From Bacteroidaceae bacterium (GTDB lineage Bacteria; Bacteroidota; Bacteroidia; Bacteroidales; Bacteroidaceae): 64,000 bases of DNA. A program made the translations under genes and the position numbers. Position 1 is the stretch's first letter. Every line of letters starts with the position of its first letter. The stretch covers positions 62,001 to 126,000 of the forward strand of contig JAEESE010000009.1 in the NCBI GenBank assembly GCA_016286165.1, given 5' to 3'. The notes beneath the pieces are model-generated. The model had not been told where the DNA came from. It made no database searches and saw nothing but the letters and a program-made list of their open reading frames with translations. This document shows positions 18,706-28,845 of the stretch, piece by piece.

Positions 18706-19314
18706 CTAACCCTTCTTGCCATATAGCACGGGGTTGGTGCTGGGATCATTGTACATCTTCATCTGTTTATAAACCTTCATCCACTTTCGCCCTTCGGCCA
18801 AGTCCTCCAATAACTGGTCAATGGCAGTTGAAAGGTCTTGTTGTTGTTCGAGCAGCACGTCGAGCTTTTTCTGACAGTTGGCTCGGTGCTCCTCCGAAGC
18901 GTCGGTGCGTCGGACCTGTTCTGCCATGTGGTAAATCTTAAGTGCAAGAATGCTCAAACGGTCAATGGCCCAAGCGGGGCTCTCTGTGTTGATGGTGGCT
19001 TGGAACTTGGGCTCTACGTCGTGGAAACGGGTATAGAAATAGCTGTCGATGGTTTCAACGAGATCTGTGCGCTCTTGGTTGCTTCTGTCAATGCGGCGCT
19101 TCAAGGCGAGAGCTTCCACGGGATTGATTTCCGGGTCGCGGATGAGGTCCTCCAGATGCCATTGCACGGTGTCGATCCAGTTCTTAAGATAGAGGTCATG
19201 CTCAATGCAACCTTCTGTGTAAGGGTTGTTTATGGGCGCGTCGACATCATTTTTAACATGGAAGTCTCTGATAGCCTTTTCGAATATAGGCCAAGCTTTT
19301 TCAGTGAATGTCAT
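18706..19314 (-). CDS. DUF4254 domain-containing protein
   Basis: MTFTEKAWPIFEKAIRDFHVKNDVDAPINNPY; NWIDTVQWHLEDLIRDPEINP. Confidence 0.8.
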   Translation of the reverse strand: MTFTEKAWPIFEKAIRDFHVKNDVDAPINNPYTEGCIEHDLYLKNWIDTVQWHLEDLIRDPEINPVEALALKRRIDRSNQERTDLVETIDSYFYTRFHDVEPKFQATINTESPAWAIDRLSILALKIYHMAEQVRRTDASEEHRANCQKKLDVLLEQQQDLSTAIDQLLEDLAEGRKWMKVYKQMKMYNDPSTNPVLYGKKG

Positions 19315-19340
19315 AGTCGTATATTTTTGATTGGTTTGTG

Positions 19341-19371
19341 CAAAGTTACTACTTTTATGGCTTCGAGCAAA
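19341..19371 (-). promoter_or_regulatory. Promoter for the DUF4254 gene
   Basis: On - strand TTTG-N19-TAACTTTG (+ strand CAAAGTTA 19341-19348, CAAA 19368-19371). Confidence 0.6.
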
Positions 19372-19494
19372 AAAAAACGCCTAAACAAAGGTTAAAATGA
19401 TTGCTTTGTGAGATAATCTTCAAGAAATAGTGTTATTTTTGCACCCAATATAGAGGCTCGTCTCAAAAAAGCAAACTAACTAATAAATAAAATA

Positions 19495-22400
19495 ATGAGA
19501 AAGAGATTCTTTTCGTTCTGTCTGCTTGTTTTGTTGACTTCTGTTGGCTTCGCCCAACGCACAACTGATCGCCTAGACCGCGGCCTTGTGGCTGTTCCGG
19601 CCAATGTCAATGGCGGCACAGGCAGTGGCAATTTCGTCAGTTGGAAAATCTTTGGCGAGGAATACTACGACGTGACATATAACCTATATGCCAACGGCGC
19701 GCTATTGAAAGCGGGTCTCAAGGTTGGGTGCTTCTCCCATACCGCAGGTAATGCCAGTACTAAATACCAAGTGGCAGCGGTAGTGAATGGCGTAGAGCAG
19801 GAGAAGTGTGCCGAAGTCGTAAGATGGAATAATGGCTATAAGGATATTCCTATAGCTCCCGCTATCAATCGTGCCGGTGCGGATGTCAGTACTAAATACA
19901 TCCTCAACGATGTTTCGTTGGGTGATGTCACGGGCAATGGCGTACCGGAATTCATTGTTAAGCGCAATTTCACTGGCGGCGTCAACGATGCTGCCAACAA
20001 AACCAACTTCCACCGTTATGAGTGCTATACTTTAGACGGACAACGCCTATGGTGGATAGATCTCGGGCCAAACCTCATGGCTGGTCCTGATGAGCAGTGG
20101 GATCTTGTAGCTTTCGACTGGGACGAGGATGGCAAGGCAGAGTGCATCATGCGCGGTGCTGACAACATGATAATCCACACCGCCACTGGTCACGACATAG
20201 AGATAGGTAATATGAATTATTATGCTCCGCGTGACGAATATACCCGCAATGGTGCCGAATACCTTCTCTATCTTAACGGTGCTACCGGAGAACCTTACGG
20301 ATGGAATGGTCAGACCGATAAATTTACTCCCATGGCTTATCCTTTGCCACGTTTTGAAACTGGAGAGAGCGACTATGCGACCGTTTGGGGTGAGAATGAT
20401 ACTGGACACCGTGCTACCAAGCACTATTTCGGAGCGCCCTTCCTCGACGGCCGTCATGCCAGTATCTTCCTCGGCCGTGGTTGTTACACTCGTCATAAGT
20501 TCTGCGCTCTGGATGTTGATCCGGCTACGCATAACCTGACTCAGCGTTGGCGTTGGAATGAGTACAGCGAAAGCTCGCTTTGGTTCGGCAATGGTTTCCA
20601 CAACTTCGCTATCGGAGATGTCGACTGGGACGGCCGCGATGAGATTATCTTCGGTTCCATGATTATCGACGACAATGGCAAGGGGCTCTGTACTACCGGA
20701 CTTGGTCACGGCGATGCCCAGCATTGTGCAGACCTTGACCCCTATCGTCACGGCAACGAACAGTTCACGTGCAACGAGACACGACCAGCTTGCACTTTTT
20801 GGAACGCAACGACAGGTAAGATATACTACCGTTTGCAGTCAACCGCAGACGACGGCCGTGCCTTGTGCGGCAATTTCACAAATGATTATCCTGGCAGTGT
20901 AGGACGTACCACACAGACGGGCTTGGTCTCTTCCGTTGCCGACAAGATTATCAGTGGAGCACCTGGCATGGACGGTTCCAATGACGCTTTGTTCTGGAGT
21001 CATCTTAACCAACGTATTTATTGGGACGGCGACCTCTGCGACGAAGTATATGACTCTCCGGGTTCGGCTAACGAAGGCCGTGCGGCTGCGATATATAAAT
21101 ATCCCTCAGGCCGACTATTTAACAGCGATGGTTGCTTGACAAATAATGGCACGAAGAACAATCCCGGAGCCATAGCCGACATCTTTGGTGACTGGCGCGA
21201 AGAAGTGGTCATGCGAACCTCCGATAGCAAGGCTCTTCGTATCTTCACAACGGCTATTCCCACAACCTTCCGTATTTACACACTCTGGCACGACCATCAG
21301 TACCGCAACGCTATGGTTTGGCAGTGCGTGGGCTACAATCAGCCGCCTCACAAGAGTTACTTCCTCGGACAGATGGAAGGCATTACCACGCCCCCACCAC
21401 CACTTATGCTTGCTGGTCGCTCAGAGGTAGCTAATGGTGGCACCATTGCAGCAAGTCACAATGGTCAGCATGTCATCGTATGCGAGGCGGGTAATACTAC
21501 TGTTACTCTGGATGATGGCGTAACCCCCAGCGTAGTTACTTTCTATGTCCCCACTTGGGTGCAGGGCACAAATAGCAATATCCTCAACGGCACGGCAAAG
21601 GTTAATACCGAAGTCTATACCTGTTCAGTCAACGGCGGCGGCCTGACGGGCAAGGCGCGTCTGGTTAAGCAGGGTGATGGTGTGTTGACGCTTCCGGCCG
21701 CGGAGTTTACTCACACGGGTAACACTGACGTTTGGGCTGGTACAGTCAACTTCGATGGTAAGATGCTCACGAGCAGCCTTTGGCTCAACCGTTTCGCTGA
21801 ACTTAACTCCAATGGCGGACAGTTCCGCCGCATCAAGATGGACTATGCTTCCATACTTCGTCCGGGCGGTGCAGATACCAAGGGAAATATTATCACAGAC
21901 TCACTGATGCTCGGCTTCGGTTCACGTTTGCAGATAGACCTCTTCAGTGACGACACCTCTACTGACATTATTAAGGCACGTTTTGTAAACATCGAAACCA
22001 AACTCACCGGCAACTGGCTTACCTACGGGCCTCGTTACCTGGCTCCTGTTGTGGATCTTGTCCCGCATTCCGGCGACGGCAGCATTACTAATGGTCGCTA
22101 TCTGCTTTTCGAGGGCGTAGAGACGTTGAAGGGAAAACTAACCGATGTCATCATCGAAGGTTTAAGCTCCGACATCAAGACCTCTCTTGAACAGCAGGAC
22201 GATAAAATCTATCTTGTCATCAGTGAAACACGACAGCCGTCGGATGTGATGTGGACCGGTGCCGTCAGTACTACGTGGCAATTTGGCGGCGATGAGAACT
22301 TTGTCCTTACAGCCAATCCGACTTCTTCTGAAAGCTTTGTCACGGGCGATGTAGTTCGTTTCACCGACGATGCCAATAAAGTTACAGCCAGTTTGAAGGG

Positions 22401-24102
22401 CGATATTGAAGCCGACAGTATCATTGTTGATGCTTCCAAGAACTTCACGTTCTCGGGCACCGGTGCTATCATCGGCTCCACAACTCTTGTCAAGCGTGGC
22501 ACAGGCTCGCTTACTGTAAACACCGATAACACTTATACAGGTGGAACCCGCATAAGCGGCGGCGCTGTGGTAGTGGGCAGCTTGAGCAATGAAAACCAAG
22601 CTTATGGTAACCTCGGCAGCGTGAGTTCTGTTGCCAACATGTTTATAATTGAGAATGGTGCTGAATTGCGTACTGCTGTAGCTGTAACGCAAGGCTCGCC
22701 GATGCAGATACTTACTACGGACGGCGGTGTCGTTAACAATGCAGCCGACTTCATCGTAAACAAGGCTATGACAGGAACTGTGCTCACAAAGAAAGGCACA
22801 GGTTGGATGAAGATGAACACGGCCAGCACTCTACAGCGCCTTGTCCTGGTGGCAGGTACCGTGCAGTGCTACAATGCAAACAAGGTGGCAAATGTCGTTG
22901 AGTTCCAGGGCGGTACCTATAGTGAGAACACAGGCTCGAGCTTTGAACTCAATGTGCCCAAGGGTAAGTCCGGCATTTGGAACTCAGCTAACCGTTCATC
23001 GTATTCTAATAAGGTTACTGGCGAAGGCACTTTGACAATCTACTGTGAAGAGGAGAAGGGTGGCTCGTGGTTTGCCACACGTACTCAACTCGGCTTGGAC
23101 TTCCGTCAATTCGAAGGCACTATAAAAGCCACGGGCCGTGGTGACGATAGCGGTGCACGCTGGACGCTGAATTCATCAAATGGCATGCCAAAAGCAACAC
23201 TCAATATTGCCGACAACCTCGAGGTCCAGAATACTGGCAAGACCTTTGCCATAGGTAGGGTTAGTGGCGATAAGGGTAAGCTTGGAGGTTTCGCTTCATT
23301 TGCCAATGATGGAAAAACAGGCGTTAACACATGGCAGCTTGGTAACGATGACAACTGGACATGGGGCGGAATAGTGACCGCTAACTCTAACCTCGTAAAG
23401 GTTGGTGAAGGCAAGGCTACCTTCGGTGGTAAGAGCAACCACACCGGCACCACGCAAGTCAAAGCCGGCGAACTCTGCCTGAAGAGTGGCGCACAGCTCG
23501 GTACGGGTGCCTTGACAGTGGCTAAGGGCGCTAAACTATCAGGTGTTACAACTGCTGACGCACCGCTTCTCAATAGCTCCGTCACTGTCAACACAGGTGC
23601 CACATTGGCCGTCGGTGCAAGTGCTACGTCTATTACGGGCATGATTAATTTCGGAGGAAAGAATGTGTCAATGGCCAAGGGCTCGTTCCTTGAAATGGGA
23701 ATTAGCCGTGCTGCCACCGAAACATCAACGGGCGGCACCAGTCTTCAGAATATTAATAAGCTGACTATTAATTCCACTATAAAGTTGCACTATTCACAGA
23801 CCTTCGCTGACGAAATCAAGGAGGGCGACATAGTGCGCTTGTGGACTGGAGTAACGAGCGTCACCGGAACTCCGGTACTTGATGAGGAATCCCAAGTGAT
23901 CAGTCTTGAGAAAGGACTCATCTGGGACACTTCGGAGTTGGCTAAGGGCATACTGAAGGTGGCGAAGGGTGTACCTGTAGGCATTAGTGGCATCACTTCC
24001 TCTGAGAGCAAGGATGTTTACGACCTTGATGGACGCCGTGTGGAATCACCCCGCCGTGGGCAGGTATACATCGTAGGCGGACGTAAGGTGCTGGTTAAAT
24101 AA
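19495..24102 (+). CDS. PL11-type rhamnogalacturonan lyase fused to autotransporter-associated beta-strand repeats and a C-terminal tail
   Basis: RTTDRLDRGLVAVPANVNGGTGSGNFVSWK; HRYECYTLDGQRLWWIDLGPNLMAG; repeats such as LVKRGTGSLTVNTDNTYTGGTRISGGAVVVG; C-term VYDLDGRRVESPRRGQVYIVGGRKVLVK. Confidence 0.88.
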   Translation: MRKRFFSFCLLVLLTSVGFAQRTTDRLDRGLVAVPANVNGGTGSGNFVSWKIFGEEYYDVTYNLYANGALLKAGLKVGCFSHTAGNASTKYQVAAVVNGVEQEKCAEVVRWNNGYKDIPIAPAINRAGADVSTKYILNDVSLGDVTGNGVPEFIVKRNFTGGVNDAANKTNFHRYECYTLDGQRLWWIDLGPNLMAGPDEQWDLVAFDWDEDGKAECIMRGADNMIIHTATGHDIEIGNMNYYAPRDEYTRNGAEYLLYLNGATGEPYGWNGQTDKFTPMAYPLPRFETGESDYATVWGENDTGHRATKHYFGAPFLDGRHASIFLGRGCYTRHKFCALDVDPATHNLTQRWRWNEYSESSLWFGNGFHNFAIGDVDWDGRDEIIFGSMIIDDNGKGLCTTGLGHGDAQHCADLDPYRHGNEQFTCNETRPACTFWNATTGKIYYRLQSTADDGRALCGNFTNDYPGSVGRTTQTGLVSSVADKIISGAPGMDGSNDALFWSHLNQRIYWDGDLCDEVYDSPGSANEGRAAAIYKYPSGRLFNSDGCLTNNGTKNNPGAIADIFGDWREEVVMRTSDSKALRIFTTAIPTTFRIYTLWHDHQYRNAMVWQCVGYNQPPHKSYFLGQMEGITTPPPPLMLAGRSEVANGGTIAASHNGQHVIVCEAGNTTVTLDDGVTPSVVTFYVPTWVQGTNSNILNGTAKVNTEVYTCSVNGGGLTGKARLVKQGDGVLTLPAAEFTHTGNTDVWAGTVNFDGKMLTSSLWLNRFAELNSNGGQFRRIKMDYASILRPGGADTKGNIITDSLMLGFGSRLQIDLFSDDTSTDIIKARFVNIETKLTGNWLTYGPRYLAPVVDLVPHSGDGSITNGRYLLFEGVETLKGKLTDVIIEGLSSDIKTSLEQQDDKIYLVISETRQPSDVMWTGAVSTTWQFGGDENFVLTANPTSSESFVTGDVVRFTDDANKVTASLKGDIEADSIIVDASKNFTFSGTGAIIGSTTLVKRGTGSLTVNTDNTYTGGTRISGGAVVVGSLSNENQAYGNLGSVSSVANMFIIENGAELRTAVAVTQGSPMQILTTDGGVVNNAADFIVNKAMTGTVLTKKGTGWMKMNTASTLQRLVLVAGTVQCYNANKVANVVEFQGGTYSENTGSSFELNVPKGKSGIWNSANRSSYSNKVTGEGTLTIYCEEEKGGSWFATRTQLGLDFRQFEGTIKATGRGDDSGARWTLNSSNGMPKATLNIADNLEVQNTGKTFAIGRVSGDKGKLGGFASFANDGKTGVNTWQLGNDDNWTWGGIVTANSNLVKVGEGKATFGGKSNHTGTTQVKAGELCLKSGAQLGTGALTVAKGAKLSGVTTADAPLLNSSVTVNTGATLAVGASATSITGMINFGGKNVSMAKGSFLEMGISRAATETSTGGTSLQNINKLTINSTIKLHYSQTFADEIKEGDIVRLWTGVTSVTGTPVLDEESQVISLEKGLIWDTSELAKGILKVAKGVPVGISGITSSESKDVYDLDGRRVESPRRGQVYIVGGRKVLVK

Positions 24103-24141
24103 AAGGTGATGAAGGCTGCTTCGGTAGCCTTCCACCTTTTT
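24101..24141. terminator. Bidirectional terminator between the lyase gene and recO (convergent)
   Basis: AAAAGGTG-at-GAAGGCTGCTTCGGTAGCCTTC-CACCTTTTT hairpin with A/T tracts on both flanks. Confidence 0.8.
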
Positions 24142-24862
24142 AACTGAATACATCCCTGAGCACTGCCAGGCTCTTTAGCTCCGGCAGCTCAGGGATGTGA
24201 AGTCTGTAAAACAAGACAACAATCTCAAGTGCACGGCGACGCATGGCTCCGTTCAGCCCGACAGATTGCATGGAACGAATGTTCATGCGCAGGAACTTGG
24301 GCACAAGCGCTGACTCATTTGTTTCAAGATAATAAGGATGTGAAGGGACAGTGTCGACAAACGTTGCCGATTCGAGATCAAAGAGTGCGCCTTCGTGCCA
24401 GTAGTCGATGTTAGGCATGAAACCTAGAAATCGTGTCAACTTCATCAAGAACACGATATGGAAGTTTGCAAAATGTTCTTCGCTCTCATCCAACCATTCA
24501 AGGCTGTTGAATACGAAATCGAATAGTGGGGGATTGGCTTGTTCTGAACGCAGGGCATGGCTAAGCAGTTCGCCGAGGAACATGGCAATGGCCGCTTTAG
24601 AGGGTTGGAACGGCAGTGAGCGCCATGGATGGCATAGGTTCAGCTCGCGTGGCTTTTGCAAGGTGACGTTCAGGCGCGGCTCCCATACTGCTTCCACCAG
24701 CGTGAGTGGAGCGAGTATGCTGGCTCTCACGGCTGTGCGCCCCTTGGTTGAGCGACGAACGATGAAGTCCACCGTCCCCGATGTCTCGGTGAAGATGCTT
24801 ACTATCGCTTGGGTGTCGCTGTAGCGTAGCGAGCGAAGAACTATACCACGTGTACGATTCAT
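24140..24862 (-). CDS. recO: DNA repair protein RecO
   Basis: MNRTRGIVLRSLRYSDTQAIVSIFTETSGTVDFIVRRSTKGR; start set at 24862, not the longer ORF. Confidence 0.88.
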   Translation of the reverse strand: MNRTRGIVLRSLRYSDTQAIVSIFTETSGTVDFIVRRSTKGRTAVRASILAPLTLVEAVWEPRLNVTLQKPRELNLCHPWRSLPFQPSKAAIAMFLGELLSHALRSEQANPPLFDFVFNSLEWLDESEEHFANFHIVFLMKLTRFLGFMPNIDYWHEGALFDLESATFVDTVPSHPYYLETNESALVPKFLRMNIRSMQSVGLNGAMRRRALEIVVLFYRLHIPELPELKSLAVLRDVFS

Positions 24863-24867
24863 CGATG

Positions 24868-24875
24868 CAAAAGTA
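24868..24875 (-). promoter_or_regulatory. -7 promoter element 5 nt upstream of the recO ATG
   Basis: CAAAAGTA on + strand = TACTTTTG on - strand. Confidence 0.5.
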
Positions 24876-24946
24876 TTAAAAAAAACAACAGAACAAGGCC
24901 TTTTGAGCCAAAATACGGGCAAGAATAAGATTTTTTTTCAGAATTA

Positions 24947-24978
24947 TTTGGTGCGTATTACATTTTGCACTACCTTTG
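24947..24978 (+). promoter_or_regulatory. Promoter for tRNA-Glu/rpsT
   Basis: TTTG 24947-24950, 20-nt spacer, TACCTTTG 24971-24978. Confidence 0.75.
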
Positions 24979-25030
24979 CACCCGCAAATCAGCCCCATAA
25001 GCTAAAAGGTCGCTGATTCAAGCACGGTTC

Positions 25031-25102
25031 GGTCCATTCGTCTATCGGTTAGGACGAGAGATTTTCATTCTCTAAAGAGCAGTTCGACTCTGCTATGGAC
25101 TA
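25031..25102 (+). tRNA. tRNA-Glu (anticodon TTC)
   Basis: GGTCCAT...ATGGACT acceptor; AGAGA-TTTTCAT-TCTCT anticodon arm; GTTCGACTC T arm. Confidence 0.95.
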
Positions 25103-25140
25103 CAATTTAATAAAACGTTAAACAATAAAACTTTAAAACT

Positions 25141-25154
25141 TCGCGAATTCGCGA
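25141..25154. promoter_or_regulatory. 14-bp perfect palindrome in the rpsT leader
   Basis: TCGCGAATTCGCGA equals its reverse complement; ends 13 bp before the rpsT ATG. Confidence 0.5.
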
Positions 25155-25167
25155 GTTATACTAAGAA

Positions 25168-25422
25168 ATGGCAAATCATAAGTCATCACTCAAGAGAATC
25201 CGTCAGGAGCAGAAGCGCCGCCTCCACAATCGCTACTATGCAAAGGCTATGCGCGCTGCTGTACGTAAACTGCGTGCTACAACAGATAAGGCTGAGGCCG
25301 TGAACATGTATCCTTCTGTTCAGAAGATGCTCGATAAGCTCGCTAAGGTGAACATTATCCACAAGAACAAGGCTTCCAACCTCAAGTCGAAGTTGCAGCG
25401 CTACATCCAGAAGCTCGGTTAA
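25168..25422 (+). CDS. rpsT: 30S ribosomal protein S20
   Basis: [36 protein letters not shown]. Confidence 0.97.
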   Translation: MANHKSSLKRIRQEQKRRLHNRYYAKAMRAAVRKLRATTDKAEAVNMYPSVQKMLDKLAKVNIIHKNKASNLKSKLQRYIQKLG

Positions 25423-25481
25423 TATATCGGGCTTTGGTTGCTTTGAATCCATAGCATTTTAGTAAATATACAAACATTTAG

Positions 25482-25516
25482 GAGCGGTTGGCCGTGAGGT
25501 TCACCGCTTTTTTTTG
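25482..25516 (+). terminator. Rho-independent terminator after rpsT
   Basis: AGCGGT...ACCGCT followed by eight or more T. Confidence 0.65.
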
Positions 25517-25587
25517 TGCCTTGAAAAAAGTTGTAAAAAGCATGCGTTTTTTTTGTGTTTTCGCTTTTCTATTTCCGTTTTTTTTCA

Positions 25588-25595
25588 TAACTTTG
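25588..25595 (+). promoter_or_regulatory. -7 promoter element for gyrB
   Basis: TAACTTTG. Confidence 0.5.
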
Positions 25596-25639
25596 CACGC
25601 AAAATAGAAGAAGTAAATTATATACGCAAAACAGCATAA

Positions 25640-27619
<1,980 letters not shown>

Positions 27620-27665
27620 AATAATCTTCTGTTTGAAATAGATTTCAGACTTAAGGTTCCCATTG

Positions 27666-27712
27666 CCGCGAGGACGTTATCATATGACGAACGTCCTCGC
27701 GGTTTCCTTTTC
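27666..27712 (+). terminator. Terminator after gyrB
   Basis: CCGCGAGGACGTT...AACGTCCTCGCGG, perfect 13-bp stem, followed by TTTCCTTTTCT. Confidence 0.8.
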
Positions 27713-27720
27713 TCACATAT

Positions 27721-27852
27721 ACGTCATGACGTATTACCAGACACGTCCTATTATGAAGGTAAACACGTCCTAATGTAGAGCCATATACGTACTAATGTAA
27801 AGCCATATACGTCCTATTGTAAAGGCTTGCACGACCGGTCGTAAAACGGGCC
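27721..27852. repeat. Intergenic tandem array 3, six 22-bp units beginning ACG
   Basis: ACGT(C/A) or ACGAC at 27721, 27743, 27765, 27787, 27809, 27831 (and ACGTC at 27853); exact 22-bp spacing, degenerate bodies. Confidence 0.92.
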
Positions 27853-27927
27853 ACGTCTTTTCATGGTTATTAATGAAGCGGTGGAGGTTAAATTGAAGGT
27901 TGGGGAGTCAGAAGACGTGGAATAAGA

Positions 27928-27964
27928 AAATGGAGGGCGCTTCACCACGAAGCGCCTTCCATTT
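27928..27964 (-). terminator. Terminator for the lipoprotein/ABC genes on the - strand
   Basis: AAATGGAGGGCGCTTC-ACCAC-GAAGCGCCTTCCATTT hairpin. Confidence 0.7.
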
Positions 27965-27990
27965 GTGTGTAAGTTGCTGTTGCTGAGAGC

Positions 27991-28797
27991 TTATTCAATG
28001 AGGCTGTTACGGGCTTCAGCAATCTGATCCTTAGCGTCGTTGAGCTGATCTCTGAGTTCGTCAACAGTGATAGCGTTGATCACGGTGAGAGGATCGAAAG
28101 CTTCTGCTACGGGGATAATCTCGGGATCATACTCGGTGAGGCGGTTCAGGGCGTCCTGGATGAGGATGATGCGGAGCGAAACATTTGAAGCAGCGTTGTC
28201 GTCGAAAGCAGTGAGGAACTTGTCGGTGTTCTGCGAGATGACGTACAGCTGCTCGATGAGTGCTGTGGATGCAATCTGCCAGAAGAAGTTGATGCGTCCA
28301 TTCTCCTCCATAGCGTTGTAGAGCTCTGATGAAGCTTCGTAGACGTCACCGTCGGTTTCATCAAGAACCTTGAATGAGGGATCGTTGATGTCGACAATAA
28401 GCTTTGCAATCTCATTCTCGTACTCAGATACGGGCATGCCGTAGAGTTCAGCAATCTCGCGGTCAATCTGGAGGGCGGTGAGAACGCGGTACTGCTCAGC
28501 CAGAGTCGTGGCCTTCTCGGCGATGCCGGGCTCGAGGAGGTAGGCGGGCTTAGCCAGACGCTCTTCTTCGGTAAGCACAATCATGCCGTCCTTCTTGCGG
28601 ATAGGCAGTTGCTTGAGCTTTGCCATCTGAGCAGCGAGGCTGTCGATGTTGAGTTTGATGCTGGCTTCAATCTGCTCCTGCTCGAACACTTTCAGTGAAT
28701 CGACGGTGTCAGTGGTCTCAGCCTGTTTGTTGCCACCGCAAGCAGCGATAACCATAGTAGCAATAGCTACTGCGAAAAACTTAACTTGTTTCATCAT
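27991..28797 (-). CDS. Hypothetical lipoprotein
   Basis: MMKQVKFFAVAIATMVIAACGGNKQAETTD lipobox. Confidence 0.75.
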   Translation of the reverse strand: MMKQVKFFAVAIATMVIAACGGNKQAETTDTVDSLKVFEQEQIEASIKLNIDSLAAQMAKLKQLPIRKKDGMIVLTEEERLAKPAYLLEPGIAEKATTLAEQYRVLTALQIDREIAELYGMPVSEYENEIAKLIVDINDPSFKVLDETDGDVYEASSELYNAMEENGRINFFWQIASTALIEQLYVISQNTDKFLTAFDDNAASNVSLRIILIQDALNRLTEYDPEIIPVAEAFDPLTVINAITVDELRDQLNDAKDQIAEARNSLIE

Positions 28798-28845
28798 TCT
28801 GTTTGAATTAAATGGTTAATATTTGGTTTGTTTTCTCGTTTCTGA

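Noticed and set aside
27721-27852. Possible CRISPR array
   Set aside because: Units are only 22 bp, contiguous and degenerate, with no repeat-spacer alternation and no cas genes in the window.
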